A DNA stretch of 32,152 bases. It comes from an uncultured Gammaproteobacteria bacterium. GTDB taxonomy: Bacteria; Pseudomonadota; Gammaproteobacteria; GCA-001735895. The translations under genes were made by a program, and so were the position numbers. The notes under the pieces were generated by a model, which searched no databases, was not told the DNA's origin, and saw nothing but the letters and a program-made list of their open reading frames with translations. Each line of letters begins with the position of its first letter. Position 1 is the stretch's first letter. The DNA is taken from positions 1 through 32,152 of the forward strand of contig CAMYON010000039.1 in NCBI GenBank assembly GCA_947260025.1. The letters run 5' to 3'. Shown here one piece after another: positions 8,371 through 16,948 of this stretch.

Positions 8371-9652
8371 ATTTGTTTAGTTTGCCGGAGTCGGGTAATG
8401 CTCGTAGAAGTTGTTCGACAGTAACGAAAGAGCCAGTTACCAGCATTATATCCTGATTACCTAAAGATGACAGCGCGTGATCGAGCGCCGCGGCGACATT
8501 ATCGAAACGCTCATCAATCTCGACCTGGGCCCCGATTCTCGACTGCAGGCGGTCGGCGCTGAGGCCTCGATCACAATCGAGGCCGGTTAGCCACCAGTTG
8601 TCTACGACCGGAGCGAGCGCCTCGACAAAAAGATCCGGCTGCTTGTCTTCGAGCATTCCGAGCAGCACGACGAGCCTGCCCTGCCCGGATATCAGGTTAC
8701 CCAGGGTGGCCGCCAAAGCCCGGGCCGCATCCGGATTGTGGCCCACATCCGCAAAAAGCCGGCAAGGCAGTGAACAGTCTACCTGCTGCAAGCGCCCCGC
8801 CAGGCCCGTGCCGCGAAAATTATTGCGCAGCTCATCCGGATCGCAGGCGCCGAGGTCCAGCAGCCGACTAAGACCGGCGACCACCCCGGCAAGGTTTAAT
8901 GCCTGATGCGCTCCCGGCATGATTTTATCCAGCGGAAACTTGAGGTCCCGAGACTGCCACAGCGGCTGGTCCGACTCGAGCCCGGTAAGCTGATAATCCC
9001 GGCCGAAGCGCATACAGCTGCAGTGATGCCGCTCGATTTCGTCGAGCACCGATTTTGGCGGGTCCGGGTCGTTTAACACTACCGGAATACCATCGCGCAG
9101 CACACCCGCCTTCTCGAAACCGATTTGCTCCCGATCGTCACCCAGCCAGGCCTGATGATCGATCCCTATGGGCGTCAGGTGGACCAGGTCTGCATCGATG
9201 ATATTCACCGCGTCGAGACGACCGCCCAGCCCCACCTCCAGAATGGCGTAGTCCGGTTGCCACTGCTGGAACAGGTGAAGCGCGGCAAGCGTGCCGTATT
9301 CAAAATAGGTCAAGGAGGTGTCGCCGCGCGCTGCTTCTACCGACTCGAAGGCGCCGCATAGCGCGGCATCGCTTACTGGCTCGAGGTTGTACTTGATCCG
9401 TTCGTTGTATTTCAACAGGTGCGGCGAGGTGTAACTTGCAACCGTGTAACCCGCACGCCGCAGCCAGTTTTCGTAGGCGGCAACCGTCGATCCCTTGCCA
9501 TTGGTACCGGCAACCGTGATCACCTGGCGCGCTATCCGGGCCAGACCCATGCGCCCGGCAACCTGCTGCACGCGTTCCAGCCCCAGGTCGATAGCACTGG
9601 CATGCAAAGCCGTTTGCCATTCGAGCCACTGGTCGAGGGTATCAAAGCGCAT
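8354..9652 (-). CDS. folC: Bifunctional dihydrofolate/folylpolyglutamate synthase
   Basis: Adds glutamate to dihydropteroate and further glutamates to folates, using ATP. The P-loop VAGTNGKGST is at residues 47-56. Mur-ligase-type features follow: TSPHLLKYNERI, the VGLGGRLDAVNIID segment, HTPIGIDHQ-like GIDHQ, and the C-terminal DVGHNPDAA. I chose the ATG at 9650-9652 because the product then opens MRFDTLDQWLEWQTALH like other FolC proteins. A longer GTG start at 9718 would overlap accD by 34 bases and adds an unrelated N-terminus. Product length is 432 residues. Co-directional with accD 32 bases upstream. Confidence 0.95.
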   Translation of the reverse strand: MRFDTLDQWLEWQTALHASAIDLGLERVQQVAGRMGLARIARQVITVAGTNGKGSTVAAYENWLRRAGYTVASYTSPHLLKYNERIKYNLEPVSDAALCGAFESVEAARGDTSLTYFEYGTLAALHLFQQWQPDYAILEVGLGGRLDAVNIIDADLVHLTPIGIDHQAWLGDDREQIGFEKAGVLRDGIPVVLNDPDPPKSVLDEIERHHCSCMRFGRDYQLTGLESDQPLWQSRDLKFPLDKIMPGAHQALNLAGVVAGLSRLLDLGACDPDELRNNFRGTGLAGRLQQVDCSLPCRLFADVGHNPDAARALAATLGNLISGQGRLVVLLGMLEDKQPDLFVEALAPVVDNWWLTGLDCDRGLSADRLQSRIGAQVEIDERFDNVAAALDHALSSLGNQDIMLVTGSFVTVEQLLRALPDSGKLNKYGSEH

Positions 9653-9684
9653 CAGAAATCTATGGAGGCGGTGCGGGTAATCCG

Positions 9685-10548
9685 TTAAGGGTTGGCTTGA
9701 CCCATCAGCATGGTGCACAGGGAGCTGATCTTGTCACGCATCTCACGTCGATCGACAATCATATCCAGCGCGCCGTGTTCGAGCAGAAACTCGCTGCGCT
9801 GAAATCCTTCCGGCAGGGTTTCTCGGACCGTCTGTTCGATCACGCGCGGCCCGGCGAAGCCGATCAATGCCCCGGGTTCGCCGATATGGATGTCGCCAAG
9901 CATGGCAAAACTGGCAGAAACGCCACCCATTGTCGGATCCGTAAGCACGCAGATGTAGGGCAAACCACGGCGCGACAATCTGGTCAGGGCGGCGCTGGTC
10001 TTCGCCATTTGCAGCAGCGAAAACAGGGCTTCCTGCATGCGCGCACCGCCACTGGCGGTAAAGCAAATCAGCGGCAGGCCATGCTCGACACAGGTATTGA
10101 CCGCGCGCACGAATTTTTCCCCGACCACGGACCCCATCGAACCACCCATAAACTGGAACTCGAACGCGACGGCTACCATATCGACTCCAACGACGGTGCC
10201 GCGCATGACCAATAGCGCATCCTTTTCTCCGGTCTGCTTTTGCGCCTGACCAAGGCGATCACGATAACGCTTGTCATCCTTGAACTTGAGCATGTCTTCG
10301 GCTTCGAGTTCCGCGGCGATCTCGGTGATGCTATCCTCGTCGAAAAACGATTCCAGGCGCCGACGAGCTCCGATTCGCATATGAAAATCACACTTGGTAC
10401 AAACTTCCTGGTTGCGCTCCAGTTCAGCACGATAAATGATCGCATCGCAGGCGCCACACTTCGCCCATAATCCCTCTGGCACGTTTTTCTTGCCATTGTC
10501 ACCCGAGGTCCTGATCTTGGACGGCAGCAGCTTTTCAAACCAGTTCAT
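9685..10548 (-). CDS. accD: Acetyl-CoA carboxylase carboxyltransferase subunit beta
   Basis: Forms the carboxyltransferase with AccA, moving the carboxyl group from biotin to acetyl-CoA to make malonyl-CoA for fatty acid synthesis. The N-terminal zinc ribbon is complete (Cys31, Cys34, Cys50, Cys53). The crotonase-like domain shows [30 protein letters not shown] and [18 protein letters not shown]. At 287 residues it fits the family. It lies between trpF and folC as in Pseudomonas. Confidence 0.97.
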   Translation of the reverse strand: MNWFEKLLPSKIRTSGDNGKKNVPEGLWAKCGACDAIIYRAELERNQEVCTKCDFHMRIGARRRLESFFDEDSITEIAAELEAEDMLKFKDDKRYRDRLGQAQKQTGEKDALLVMRGTVVGVDMVAVAFEFQFMGGSMGSVVGEKFVRAVNTCVEHGLPLICFTASGGARMQEALFSLLQMAKTSAALTRLSRRGLPYICVLTDPTMGGVSASFAMLGDIHIGEPGALIGFAGPRVIEQTVRETLPEGFQRSEFLLEHGALDMIVDRREMRDKISSLCTMLMGQANP

Positions 10549-10580
10549 TCAACACCCCGGTACTAAGCACAATCGTGTTT

Positions 10581-11225
10581 TCAAGCCTGTAAATCCTGGT
10601 CGTCACCACGTCGAACCTCGTTAAAAAATTGATCGATCAAGTCCGTATCTTTTACGCCCTTGGCAACTTCGACGCCACTGCTGACGTCGACCCCCCAGGG
10701 CTGTACCCTGGCAATCGCCTCGGCAACGTTCGACGGGTTTATACCACCTGCCAGAATCAGCGGAGCAGCGAAAGAAGTGGGAATCCTGGACCAGTCAAAT
10801 GTATCACCTGAGCCGCCCAGCCGTCCAGCGGCGTTACTGTCCAGCAGGAAGCCCTGAGCCGAGGCGAAGTTCGCCGCATACTCGCCGGGATTTTGCGTAC
10901 TACCCATCGGGATCGCCTTAATATATGGAACCGTCCAGGCCTCGCAAAAATCCGGCTGCTCCTGGCCGTGAAACTGGAGGCAATCAGGTCGCAGCCGCTC
11001 AACCACCTGGTTGATCCAGTCCTCGCTTTCGTTCAGTAACACGGCAGTTACGGTAACAAACGGCGGCAAGATCCGTCGAATTTCAACGGCCTGTTCGAGG
11101 GTGACCCTCTTCGGACTGGCCTGATGTAATACCAGGCCGATCGAATCGGCGCCCATGGCGGCGGCATAACGCGCGTCCTGCTCTCGCGTAATGCCACATA
11201 TCTTGACTCTGGTGCGGTGGCTCAT
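10581..11225 (-). CDS. trpF: Phosphoribosylanthranilate isomerase
   Basis: Third step of tryptophan synthesis: isomerises N-(5-phosphoribosyl)anthranilate. A TIM-barrel protein starting MSHRTRVKICGIT, with the catalytic Cys10 in KICGIT, the LQFHGQE strand, LLDSNAAGRLGGSG, LAGGINPSNV and the closing GVDVSSGVE with its catalytic Asp. I chose the ATG at 11223-11225, one base after the truA stop (TGATATG). An in-frame extension to 11399 is only the shadow of truA. Length 214 residues is normal. No other trp gene is in the window. Confidence 0.95.
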   Translation of the reverse strand: MSHRTRVKICGITREQDARYAAAMGADSIGLVLHQASPKRVTLEQAVEIRRILPPFVTVTAVLLNESEDWINQVVERLRPDCLQFHGQEQPDFCEAWTVPYIKAIPMGSTQNPGEYAANFASAQGFLLDSNAAGRLGGSGDTFDWSRIPTSFAAPLILAGGINPSNVAEAIARVQPWGVDVSSGVEVAKGVKDTDLIDQFFNEVRRGDDQDLQA

Positions 11226-11226
11226 A

Positions 11227-12006
11227 TCAGAATAATACGGGTTTTCTGGTGCTTGTGGGCAGCTTAAATTGCGGCTCGTACCAGACTTGCAGCAAGTATA
11301 ACCCGGCAGCAGGGGCGGTAACGTCTGCCAAATTACGATCCCGAGCCTCGAACACCTGCCGGAACCAGGCCAGATCCTGCTCTCCCTTGCCCACGGCAAT
11401 CAGGCTGCCGGCTATGTTGCGCACCATGTGGTACAGAAACGCATTCGCCTTGATATCCAGGTACAGCAACTGCTTCTCGCGAACAACCGAAATCTCCTGC
11501 AGGTCCCGCTGCGCCGATTTGGCCTGACAGCCGACCGCCCTGAAACTGCTGAAATCATGCTCACCGACCAGTATCTGGGCGCACTCGTGCATTGCCTCAT
11601 GATCCAGGGGACGAAACTCCCAACTCGCGCGGTCGTGAAAAATCGCGCTTGGCACTTCGGCGTTGAGGATAATGTAGCGGTAGGCGCGGGCCGTGGCGCT
11701 AAAGCGGGCATGAAAATCATCGGTGACCGGCGTTACCCATTGCAGCCGAATATCCCGAGGTAAACGGCAGTTGGTACCCAGTAGCCAGGCGCGCTGACTG
11801 CGCTCGGCGCTGGATTCGAAGTGTGCCACCTGTCCAAACGCATGCACGCCCGCATCGGTGCGCCCGGCGCATACCAGCTCTACCGGGTGATCGGCGACAA
11901 ATCCCAGCGCGGTTTCCAGATTCTGTTGAATCGATTCGCAGTGCGGCTGGCGCTGCCAGCCACAGTAGCCTGTTCCAGAATACTCGATGCCAAGTGCGTA
12001 CTTCAC
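11227..12006 (-). CDS. truA: tRNA pseudouridine(38-40) synthase
   Basis: Converts uridines 38-40 in the anticodon stem-loop of many tRNAs to pseudouridine. The 259-residue protein has the catalytic Asp51 in AGRTDAGVHAFGQ, the opening ALGIEYSGTGYCGWQRQ and the FLYHMVRNIAGSLIAVGKG motif. It starts with GTG at 12004-12006 and a weak Shine-Dalgarno sequence. It is the first gene after a near-consensus promoter and heads the truA-trpF-accD-folC-dedD series. Between fimV and trpF as in Pseudomonas. Confidence 0.96.
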   Translation of the reverse strand: MKYALGIEYSGTGYCGWQRQPHCESIQQNLETALGFVADHPVELVCAGRTDAGVHAFGQVAHFESSAERSQRAWLLGTNCRLPRDIRLQWVTPVTDDFHARFSATARAYRYIILNAEVPSAIFHDRASWEFRPLDHEAMHECAQILVGEHDFSSFRAVGCQAKSAQRDLQEISVVREKQLLYLDIKANAFLYHMVRNIAGSLIAVGKGEQDLAWFRQVFEARDRNLADVTAPAAGLYLLQVWYEPQFKLPTSTRKPVLF

Positions 12007-12066
12007 CGGTCTAAAACATCCTGGTAACGCACGGTCATACCTCGATCCAGTGCGATATCTGGATCG

Positions 12067-12094
12067 ATTGTATTTCGGGTTTGGAATTTGACAA
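12067..12094 (-). promoter_or_regulatory. Promoter for truA-trpF-accD-folC-dedD
   Basis: Minus strand: -35 TTGTCA (12094-12089; five of six), 16-base spacer, -10 TACAAT (12072-12067; five of six). Start near 12060, giving a leader of about 54 bases before the truA GTG. It lies in the 273-base gap between truA and fimV, downstream of the fimV terminator. Confidence 0.65.
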
Positions 12095-12159
12095 TGACAC
12101 GGGCGTAGCGGCGATTAGACAACGACTTAACAGGGTGGCGGAGTTTAACAAATTCAAAA

Positions 12160-12174
12160 AGCTCGTTACGAGCT
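12160..12174. repeat. 15-bp palindrome between fimV and truA
   Basis: AGCTCGT-T-ACGAGCT is a perfect inverted repeat with 7-base arms. Read on the minus strand it is followed by TTTTT, so it could be a weak second terminator after fimV. Equally it could be an operator about 65 bases upstream of the truA -35 box. Sequence alone does not decide. Confidence 0.4.
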
Positions 12175-12214
12175 AATTTAACGTTTTCCGAATCCGTGTC
12201 GACGCGGCCCGCAT

Positions 12215-12243
12215 AAAAAAGCCTGCCGTATCAACGGCAGGCT
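12215..12243 (-). terminator. Rho-independent terminator of fimV
   Basis: Minus strand: GCCTGCCGT and ACGGCAGGC form a nine-pair stem (12242-12234 with 12229-12221) with a four-base loop, followed by six T (12220-12215). It sits 37 bases past the fimV stop. Confidence 0.93.
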
Positions 12244-12279
12244 CTGATTCCACAGCGACGCGGCGCTAAAGACAAGTCG

Positions 12280-15200
12280 CTATATCTGGTCGAGCAGCGC
12301 CTTGGCTTCCGCTTTTTGCTCGTCGTTACCCTCAGACATGACTTCTTCGAGGCTGCCGCGCGCACCCTCGGTGTCGCCCATATCGATAAAGGCACGCGCC
12401 AGGTCGAGCTTGGTAGATACCTCGTCGACATCATCCGGCAGCATCAAGTCACCGATATCGTCGATATCGGACAGTGACTCGGTCGCCGCGGTCGGCTCTT
12501 CGAAATCTCCCGGCGCAAAGGTGCCGGTCTTAACATCTTCGGCTCCGACATCGAGCGCGTCGGCATCGTCATCGCCTTCGACAGATTCGATAATGTCGGT
12601 GGGCTCTACAAAATCCTCACCGCCAAAATCGATAATAGAGATATCCTCGTCGTCATCTATCTCTTCATCGGTAGGCAACTTCAATTCGCCGGTATCCAGG
12701 TTCAATTCGCTCGTAGCGAGCGAGGTTTCGTCACCGGCCAACATCGCGGTATCTTCCATACCGAGATCTATTTCAGAAGCATCCTCGTCATCCGTGGGGG
12801 CCAGGTCAGGCACTACCTCGGTGTCCTCGTAGTTCGGGGTAACAACCGCTGTTTCCTCGATAGCCGCATCGTCTTCATCCGGGATCCCGAGTTCGAGGGC
12901 ATCTTCGTCCGCATCGGCTTCGCCGAGGCCGACCGCGTTTTCTTCGAAGGCCGCCAGTTCGGAATTATCCAGGTCGAGATCATCGGCCTCTTCCAGCGCC
13001 GCGTCGAATTCTGCTCCGATATCGACTTCAGAAGCGTCGTCTATCGCAGCCGCCTCTTCTGCATCGATATCGAATTCCATCGCCATTTCGTCCAAATCGA
13101 CGCTCTCGGCGGCATCCACGGCGTCAAGATCGAGATCGTCGGGCAATTCCATTACGGCAGTTGGCGCATCATCAACGCCGGACTTGCTGTCGTCCATCGA
13201 GAATTCGAGTTCATCACCGATATCACCGGGAAGCTCGATCCCGGTATCTTCGTCGGTCGAGGCTGCTTCGGTACGCAGATTGGTATCGTCTTCATCCGAC
13301 AGTTCGGGCAATTCGTCGAGTTGCGGAATCTGCTGTGTGGCCGCGATCTGGCCGGCTTCACCCATGTTGGCGGTATCGCTGAAATCTCCGCCGGTATCTT
13401 CTTCACCCAGGTTAAAATCGGTAGTCGAAAAGTTGGTATCGTCATCTTCCGACGCGCCGAGGTCAAAATCCGCTTCCTGGGGTTTGGTAATCTCGAGGTC
13501 GGCGGCACTCAGATCGCTGTCCCGGGCATCGGAAAACAAAGCATTATCGGGCGCCAGCTCGTAACCCATAATCTGGACACGATCCCAGTATCCAGCAGCG
13601 GCATCGCCCATCGACTTAAGCTTCTCGGCTTCCTTGACAAACGAGTCGGTGTTCTTGGTTGCGAAATAGGTATCCAGCAACTTCGAGCGGTAGTCCGCTC
13701 GTTCGGGATGCTCCACGAGATTGCTAGTGAGCAGCTCTTCGGCGTTGTCATACAGGCCGTACGCGAGGTATACATCGACCTCGTTCAAAACATCGTCCTG
13801 ATCGGAGCTCGCCGCCGCAGGTGCCGGCGCCTCGGGCTCGGGCATCTCGGTCGACGAGATTACCGCAGTGGCGGAAAGATCTTCGTCAGGCGCCGCTGCA
13901 GACTTTTCGATAGTAGGCTCCTCGACAATGCTCTCTTCTTCAGCGGGGAGATTGATATCGGTTTCAGCCGCCGGTTCCACACCGTCGGCGAGATGTATCG
14001 GCGTCAGTTCCTCTTCTTCTTCTCCGGCAAAAAGGTCATCGTCACCGCTGACGGTAATCCCTGACTCGTCGTCAGAACTGCCTTTTCGACGCTTCAGAAC
14101 CACCAGGATCAGCAGCAGGATCACGACGCCACCGATGGCTGCCAGGATAATCGGATCGCCGAGCAAACCACTCATCGAGGGGATCATATCGATGATTTCG
14201 GGCGGCAGTATGCCGTCAAAGATCGAGGGTGCGCGGGTAACCGGCTCGGTGACGATTACCGGAGCGGGGGGTGGCACCGCCGCTTCGTCTTCAGCCATTG
14301 CTTCCTCGGTAGCCCCTTCGTCCGTGAAACCTTCATCGGCCATTGCTGGCTCGGTGGTGGCTTCCTCACTAACCATTTCGTCGCTGGCCATTTCGTCGCT
14401 GGCCATGCCATCGTCGGCGGCGCCTGCGATAGCAGTCTGTTCGTCGGCCTGGGCCGCCGCTTCTTCGGCGAGCAATTCTTCGAGCAAGGCTTCTTCGTCG
14501 GCCTGGATGGCATCACCGACCGCATCGGTCGCTTCTGTCTCGACTTCTTCGATAACTTCGACCGTTTCCTGTTCTGCCTGCTCGACCTGATCGGCCTGCA
14601 TCTGGGCGAGACTGTCGTCCTCGATCTCGACCATCTTCTGCAGTTCCTCGACCTTCGACAGGCGCGCCTGGAGTTCACTGATGCGAGACTCGAGTTCCTG
14701 GTTTTCGATACGCGACGCTTCCAGTTCTTCTTCCGCCAGCGCCAGCTTGGTACGCAGTTCGTCGACATCCCCGGTATCACCGGTGCCGGTAGATTCGCTG
14801 TCGCCCTCGCCGGGCAGGAGCAGGCTCAATTCTCCACTTTCCTCGGCAGCTTCCTGTTCTCCGGCGGCCATTTCAGCATCGGAATCTTCGGTGGCAACCG
14901 CGGGCGATACCCCGGTCACGCGAGCGACATAGTCATCCCACAGACCATTTTGGGTCAAAACCTCGGCATAGGCCTCTTGTTGGCCGATGGCGTCGAGTTC
15001 ATAGCTGTCGGGGACGCGCAGTATCGCGCCTTCCTTCATGTTATTGATATTGCCGTCGTTGAACGCATCGGGGTTAGTGCGCTGAAACGCAAGCATTACC
15101 TGCGCCATGGAATGCGCGTCATCCTTGTAACGCGACGCGATGCTCCACAGGGTGTCCCCCTTGGAAACTACAATATCATCATCGTCGACGATGCTTTGCA

Positions 15201-15873
15201 CCGGCTCGGGAGTGTAGGCTACGCTACTTTCCTCGGGTTCGGCGACATCCTCGGACAGGGGTTCCGCGTCTTCCTCGGATAACGCAATGGGCTCGTTTAC
15301 AATGGGCTCGGGAACAGCTTCTTCGCTGGCGACAGGCTCGCTGGTATCGGCTTCGGCCATTGTCGTGACACCGGCCTGCTCGACGATATCGGTGACGCTG
15401 GCTTCTTCGGTAATCGGTTGCTCAACAGGTTGCGCTGCGACCTCGGTAGACTCCACCGGAATCGGTTGATCGGCGAAGAAAGGCGGATCGAGCAGTACCG
15501 TAAACTCACGCAGCACGCGGCCCTTGGACCAGTCTGCTTCGATCAGAAAATTAAGAAAGGGTTCTTTGACCCCGGCTTTGGTAGTGACGATGATGACGGC
15601 TTCGTCACCTTCCTCGTTCTTCTTCACCGCGAATCGCAAGTCCAGTAAATATCGCGGCCGCGCCAGGCCGGCGCGTGCAAAGGCTTCTCGAGACGCCAGG
15701 CTAACCAGCAGGTCATCGATCTCACCGGGTCGGGCGGAAATGACTTCGATCTCAGCATTGAGGGGCTGATTCAGGAATGAATTGACTTCAATCTCGCCCA
15801 GGCCCAGGGCAAGACTGTTTGTCGGCAACAAAGCCGACAACCACAATGCAACAATTAGTCCCAGATTACGCAC
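12280..15873 (-). CDS. fimV: FimV, polar landmark / peptidoglycan-binding inner-membrane protein
   Basis: In Pseudomonas FimV is a pole-located hub required for type IV pilus assembly, twitching and cAMP signalling. The 1197-residue protein has a signal peptide (about 1-22), the conserved FimV N-domain (GLGEIEVNSFLNQPLNAEIEV), a LysM peptidoglycan-binding domain (about 233-288, SKGDTLWSIASRYKDD), a coiled coil (about 371-425), an acidic linker, and one transmembrane helix (about 574-594) followed by KRRKG. About 600 cytoplasmic residues follow, extremely rich in Asp/Glu. They contain a TPR-like part (VYLAYGLYDNAEELL) and the C-terminal FimV domain (TKLDLARAFIDMGDTEGARGSLEEV). The GTG start has GGGAG seven bases upstream. 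It lies between truA and usg as in Pseudomonas. No pilus genes are in the window. Confidence 0.95.
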   Translation of the reverse strand: MRNLGLIVALWLSALLPTNSLALGLGEIEVNSFLNQPLNAEIEVISARPGEIDDLLVSLASREAFARAGLARPRYLLDLRFAVKKNEEGDEAVIIVTTKAGVKEPFLNFLIEADWSKGRVLREFTVLLDPPFFADQPIPVESTEVAAQPVEQPITEEASVTDIVEQAGVTTMAEADTSEPVASEEAVPEPIVNEPIALSEEDAEPLSEDVAEPEESSVAYTPEPVQSIVDDDDIVVSKGDTLWSIASRYKDDAHSMAQVMLAFQRTNPDAFNDGNINNMKEGAILRVPDSYELDAIGQQEAYAEVLTQNGLWDDYVARVTGVSPAVATEDSDAEMAAGEQEAAEESGELSLLLPGEGDSESTGTGDTGDVDELRTKLALAEEELEASRIENQELESRISELQARLSKVEELQKMVEIEDDSLAQMQADQVEQAEQETVEVIEEVETEATDAVGDAIQADEEALLEELLAEEAAAQADEQTAIAGAADDGMASDEMASDEMVSEEATTEPAMADEGFTDEGATEEAMAEDEAAVPPPAPVIVTEPVTRAPSIFDGILPPEIIDMIPSMSGLLGDPIILAAIGGVVILLLILVVLKRRKGSSDDESGITVSGDDDLFAGEEEEELTPIHLADGVEPAAETDINLPAEEESIVEEPTIEKSAAAPDEDLSATAVISSTEMPEPEAPAPAAASSDQDDVLNEVDVYLAYGLYDNAEELLTSNLVEHPERADYRSKLLDTYFATKNTDSFVKEAEKLKSMGDAAAGYWDRVQIMGYELAPDNALFSDARDSDLSAADLEITKPQEADFDLGASEDDDTNFSTTDFNLGEEDTGGDFSDTANMGEAGQIAATQQIPQLDELPELSDEDDTNLRTEAASTDEDTGIELPGDIGDELEFSMDDSKSGVDDAPTAVMELPDDLDLDAVDAAESVDLDEMAMEFDIDAEEAAAIDDASEVDIGAEFDAALEEADDLDLDNSELAAFEENAVGLGEADADEDALELGIPDEDDAAIEETAVVTPNYEDTEVVPDLAPTDDEDASEIDLGMEDTAMLAGDETSLATSELNLDTGELKLPTDEEIDDDEDISIIDFGGEDFVEPTDIIESVEGDDDADALDVGAEDVKTGTFAPGDFEEPTAATESLSDIDDIGDLMLPDDVDEVSTKLDLARAFIDMGDTEGARGSLEEVMSEGNDEQKAEAKALLDQI
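14373..14402. repeat. 15-bp tandem repeat inside fimV
   Basis: Two perfect copies of CCATTTCGTCGCTGG lie head to tail, encoding repeated ASDEM residues in the acidic linker before the transmembrane helix. In-frame copy changes would alter only linker length. Confidence 0.7.
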
Positions 15874-15950
15874 GTTTAGTCTCCCAGCTCCCCAACCTAG
15901 TTTCTTATAAAAAGTGCCTTAAATCCATGCACCTAGGATTGCAGTCAGAG

Positions 15951-15979
15951 AATTTACTTTAAAGAAAACACTTTCACAA
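15951..15979 (-). promoter_or_regulatory. Possible fimV promoter
   Basis: Minus strand: TTGTGA (15979-15974), 17-base spacer, TAAATT (15956-15951), each four of six. It lies in the 123-base AT-rich gap between usg and fimV and would give a leader of about 70 bases. Moderate match only. Confidence 0.35.
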
Positions 15980-15996
15980 GCAGATGTAACTATAGA

Positions 15997-16947
15997 TTAC
16001 AAAAAAGATTTTAGCAAAAACTCTGTAACATTCACGAAATTATTCGCTAATCCATATCTCATCGGATCTGCAATCATCCAGAACTGCAGGCTTGCAGGCT
16101 GGTCCGGGGACTGTTCCAGCTGGCTTATAACACCGCTAAACGATTGATTACAATCGGAAATCGGGCTTGCCGGACCTTTCTTCAGGACCAGGTTATCCAT
16201 CGATTCGAGCAGCTTGCGGCAGTCCTCCAACGCAACCTCAGAGGCGAAGCGTAGCTGCACTGCGGCGGCAAATCCGTGAAAAATGGGTACATTAAGGGTT
16301 TGCAGCACCGGGGGATAGGAAATAGTTCCCAAAAATCGGGTCAAATCGGAGCTCAGCCGGCTATCGCTCGCTTCGGGTAAAACATTAAAAGCGATCTGCT
16401 CGGGAAACACCGAGGGGCTAACCTCGCGCGCGTTTAGCAGGTTGACGGTTTGGCTGGCCAATTCATCGACGCCGGGTTTGCCCTGGAACTCGGCGCTACG
16501 AATCAGCGTGATATTGAGCTGGGCAATTGGCTGCATGCGCTCGAGCCGCAATAGTGTCGGCAACAGGCAGGAAAGCTCTGCGCCGGCAAGGCGCAGGCTG
16601 GTTTCGGAGTAAGAAATGGCGGGCTCCACCGCTGCATCGGCCATGAACAGGACTTCGCTGTCGCGCTGGATTACGTGACTCAGCAACAGGCAACCCTGAT
16701 TCAGTGCCTCTGACTCGAGTTCGACATCAGTCTGAGTCAGCAATAACAGGGCACAGTTCGACAAATCAAATTTACCCTGGTCCTGGACCGTCAGCGAGCC
16801 ACCCGCATACGGCAGGCGTTTACCGGCGTTCGATTCATGATCCAGTAAAAACAAGGAATCCGGTTTAAAACCGGATTCCGATAGTTTTTCCAGAATCGCC
16901 TCGGCGACAATTCCGCAAGCATGCGATATCGCGATGCGATGTTCCAT
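15997..16947 (-). CDS. usg: Usg, catalytically dead paralogue of aspartate-semialdehyde dehydrogenase
   Basis: Homologous along its length to aspartate-semialdehyde dehydrogenase but lacking its machinery. The NADP-binding GxxGxxG loop is replaced by SHACGIVAEAIL (residues 8-19). The region where the catalytic Cys should stand reads AGAELSCLLPTLL, and by my alignment the catalytic position is not Cys (Cys127 lies four residues later). The segment QGKPGVDELASQTVNLLN and the ending QFWMIADPMRYGLANNFVNVTEFL match Usg proteins. The start lies one base past the asd stop (TGATATG), so the two are coupled. Usg is known beside asd or truA/fimV in gammaproteobacteria; its function is unknown. 316 residues. 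Confidence 0.88.
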   Translation of the reverse strand: MEHRIAISHACGIVAEAILEKLSESGFKPDSLFLLDHESNAGKRLPYAGGSLTVQDQGKFDLSNCALLLLTQTDVELESEALNQGCLLLSHVIQRDSEVLFMADAAVEPAISYSETSLRLAGAELSCLLPTLLRLERMQPIAQLNITLIRSAEFQGKPGVDELASQTVNLLNAREVSPSVFPEQIAFNVLPEASDSRLSSDLTRFLGTISYPPVLQTLNVPIFHGFAAAVQLRFASEVALEDCRKLLESMDNLVLKKGPASPISDCNQSFSGVISQLEQSPDQPASLQFWMIADPMRYGLANNFVNVTEFLLKSFL

Positions 16948-16948
16948 A

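Noticed and set aside
11226-11399. N-terminal extension of trpF
   Set aside because: It is out-of-frame truA sequence; TrpF proteins begin close to KICGIT, matching the ATG at 11223-11225.
13868-14590. Long serine-rich open frame on the plus strand opposite fimV
   Set aside because: It is the complement of Asp/Glu codons in FimV (GAx read backwards gives Ser-rich frames), with no family features; the FimV frame has recognised domains.
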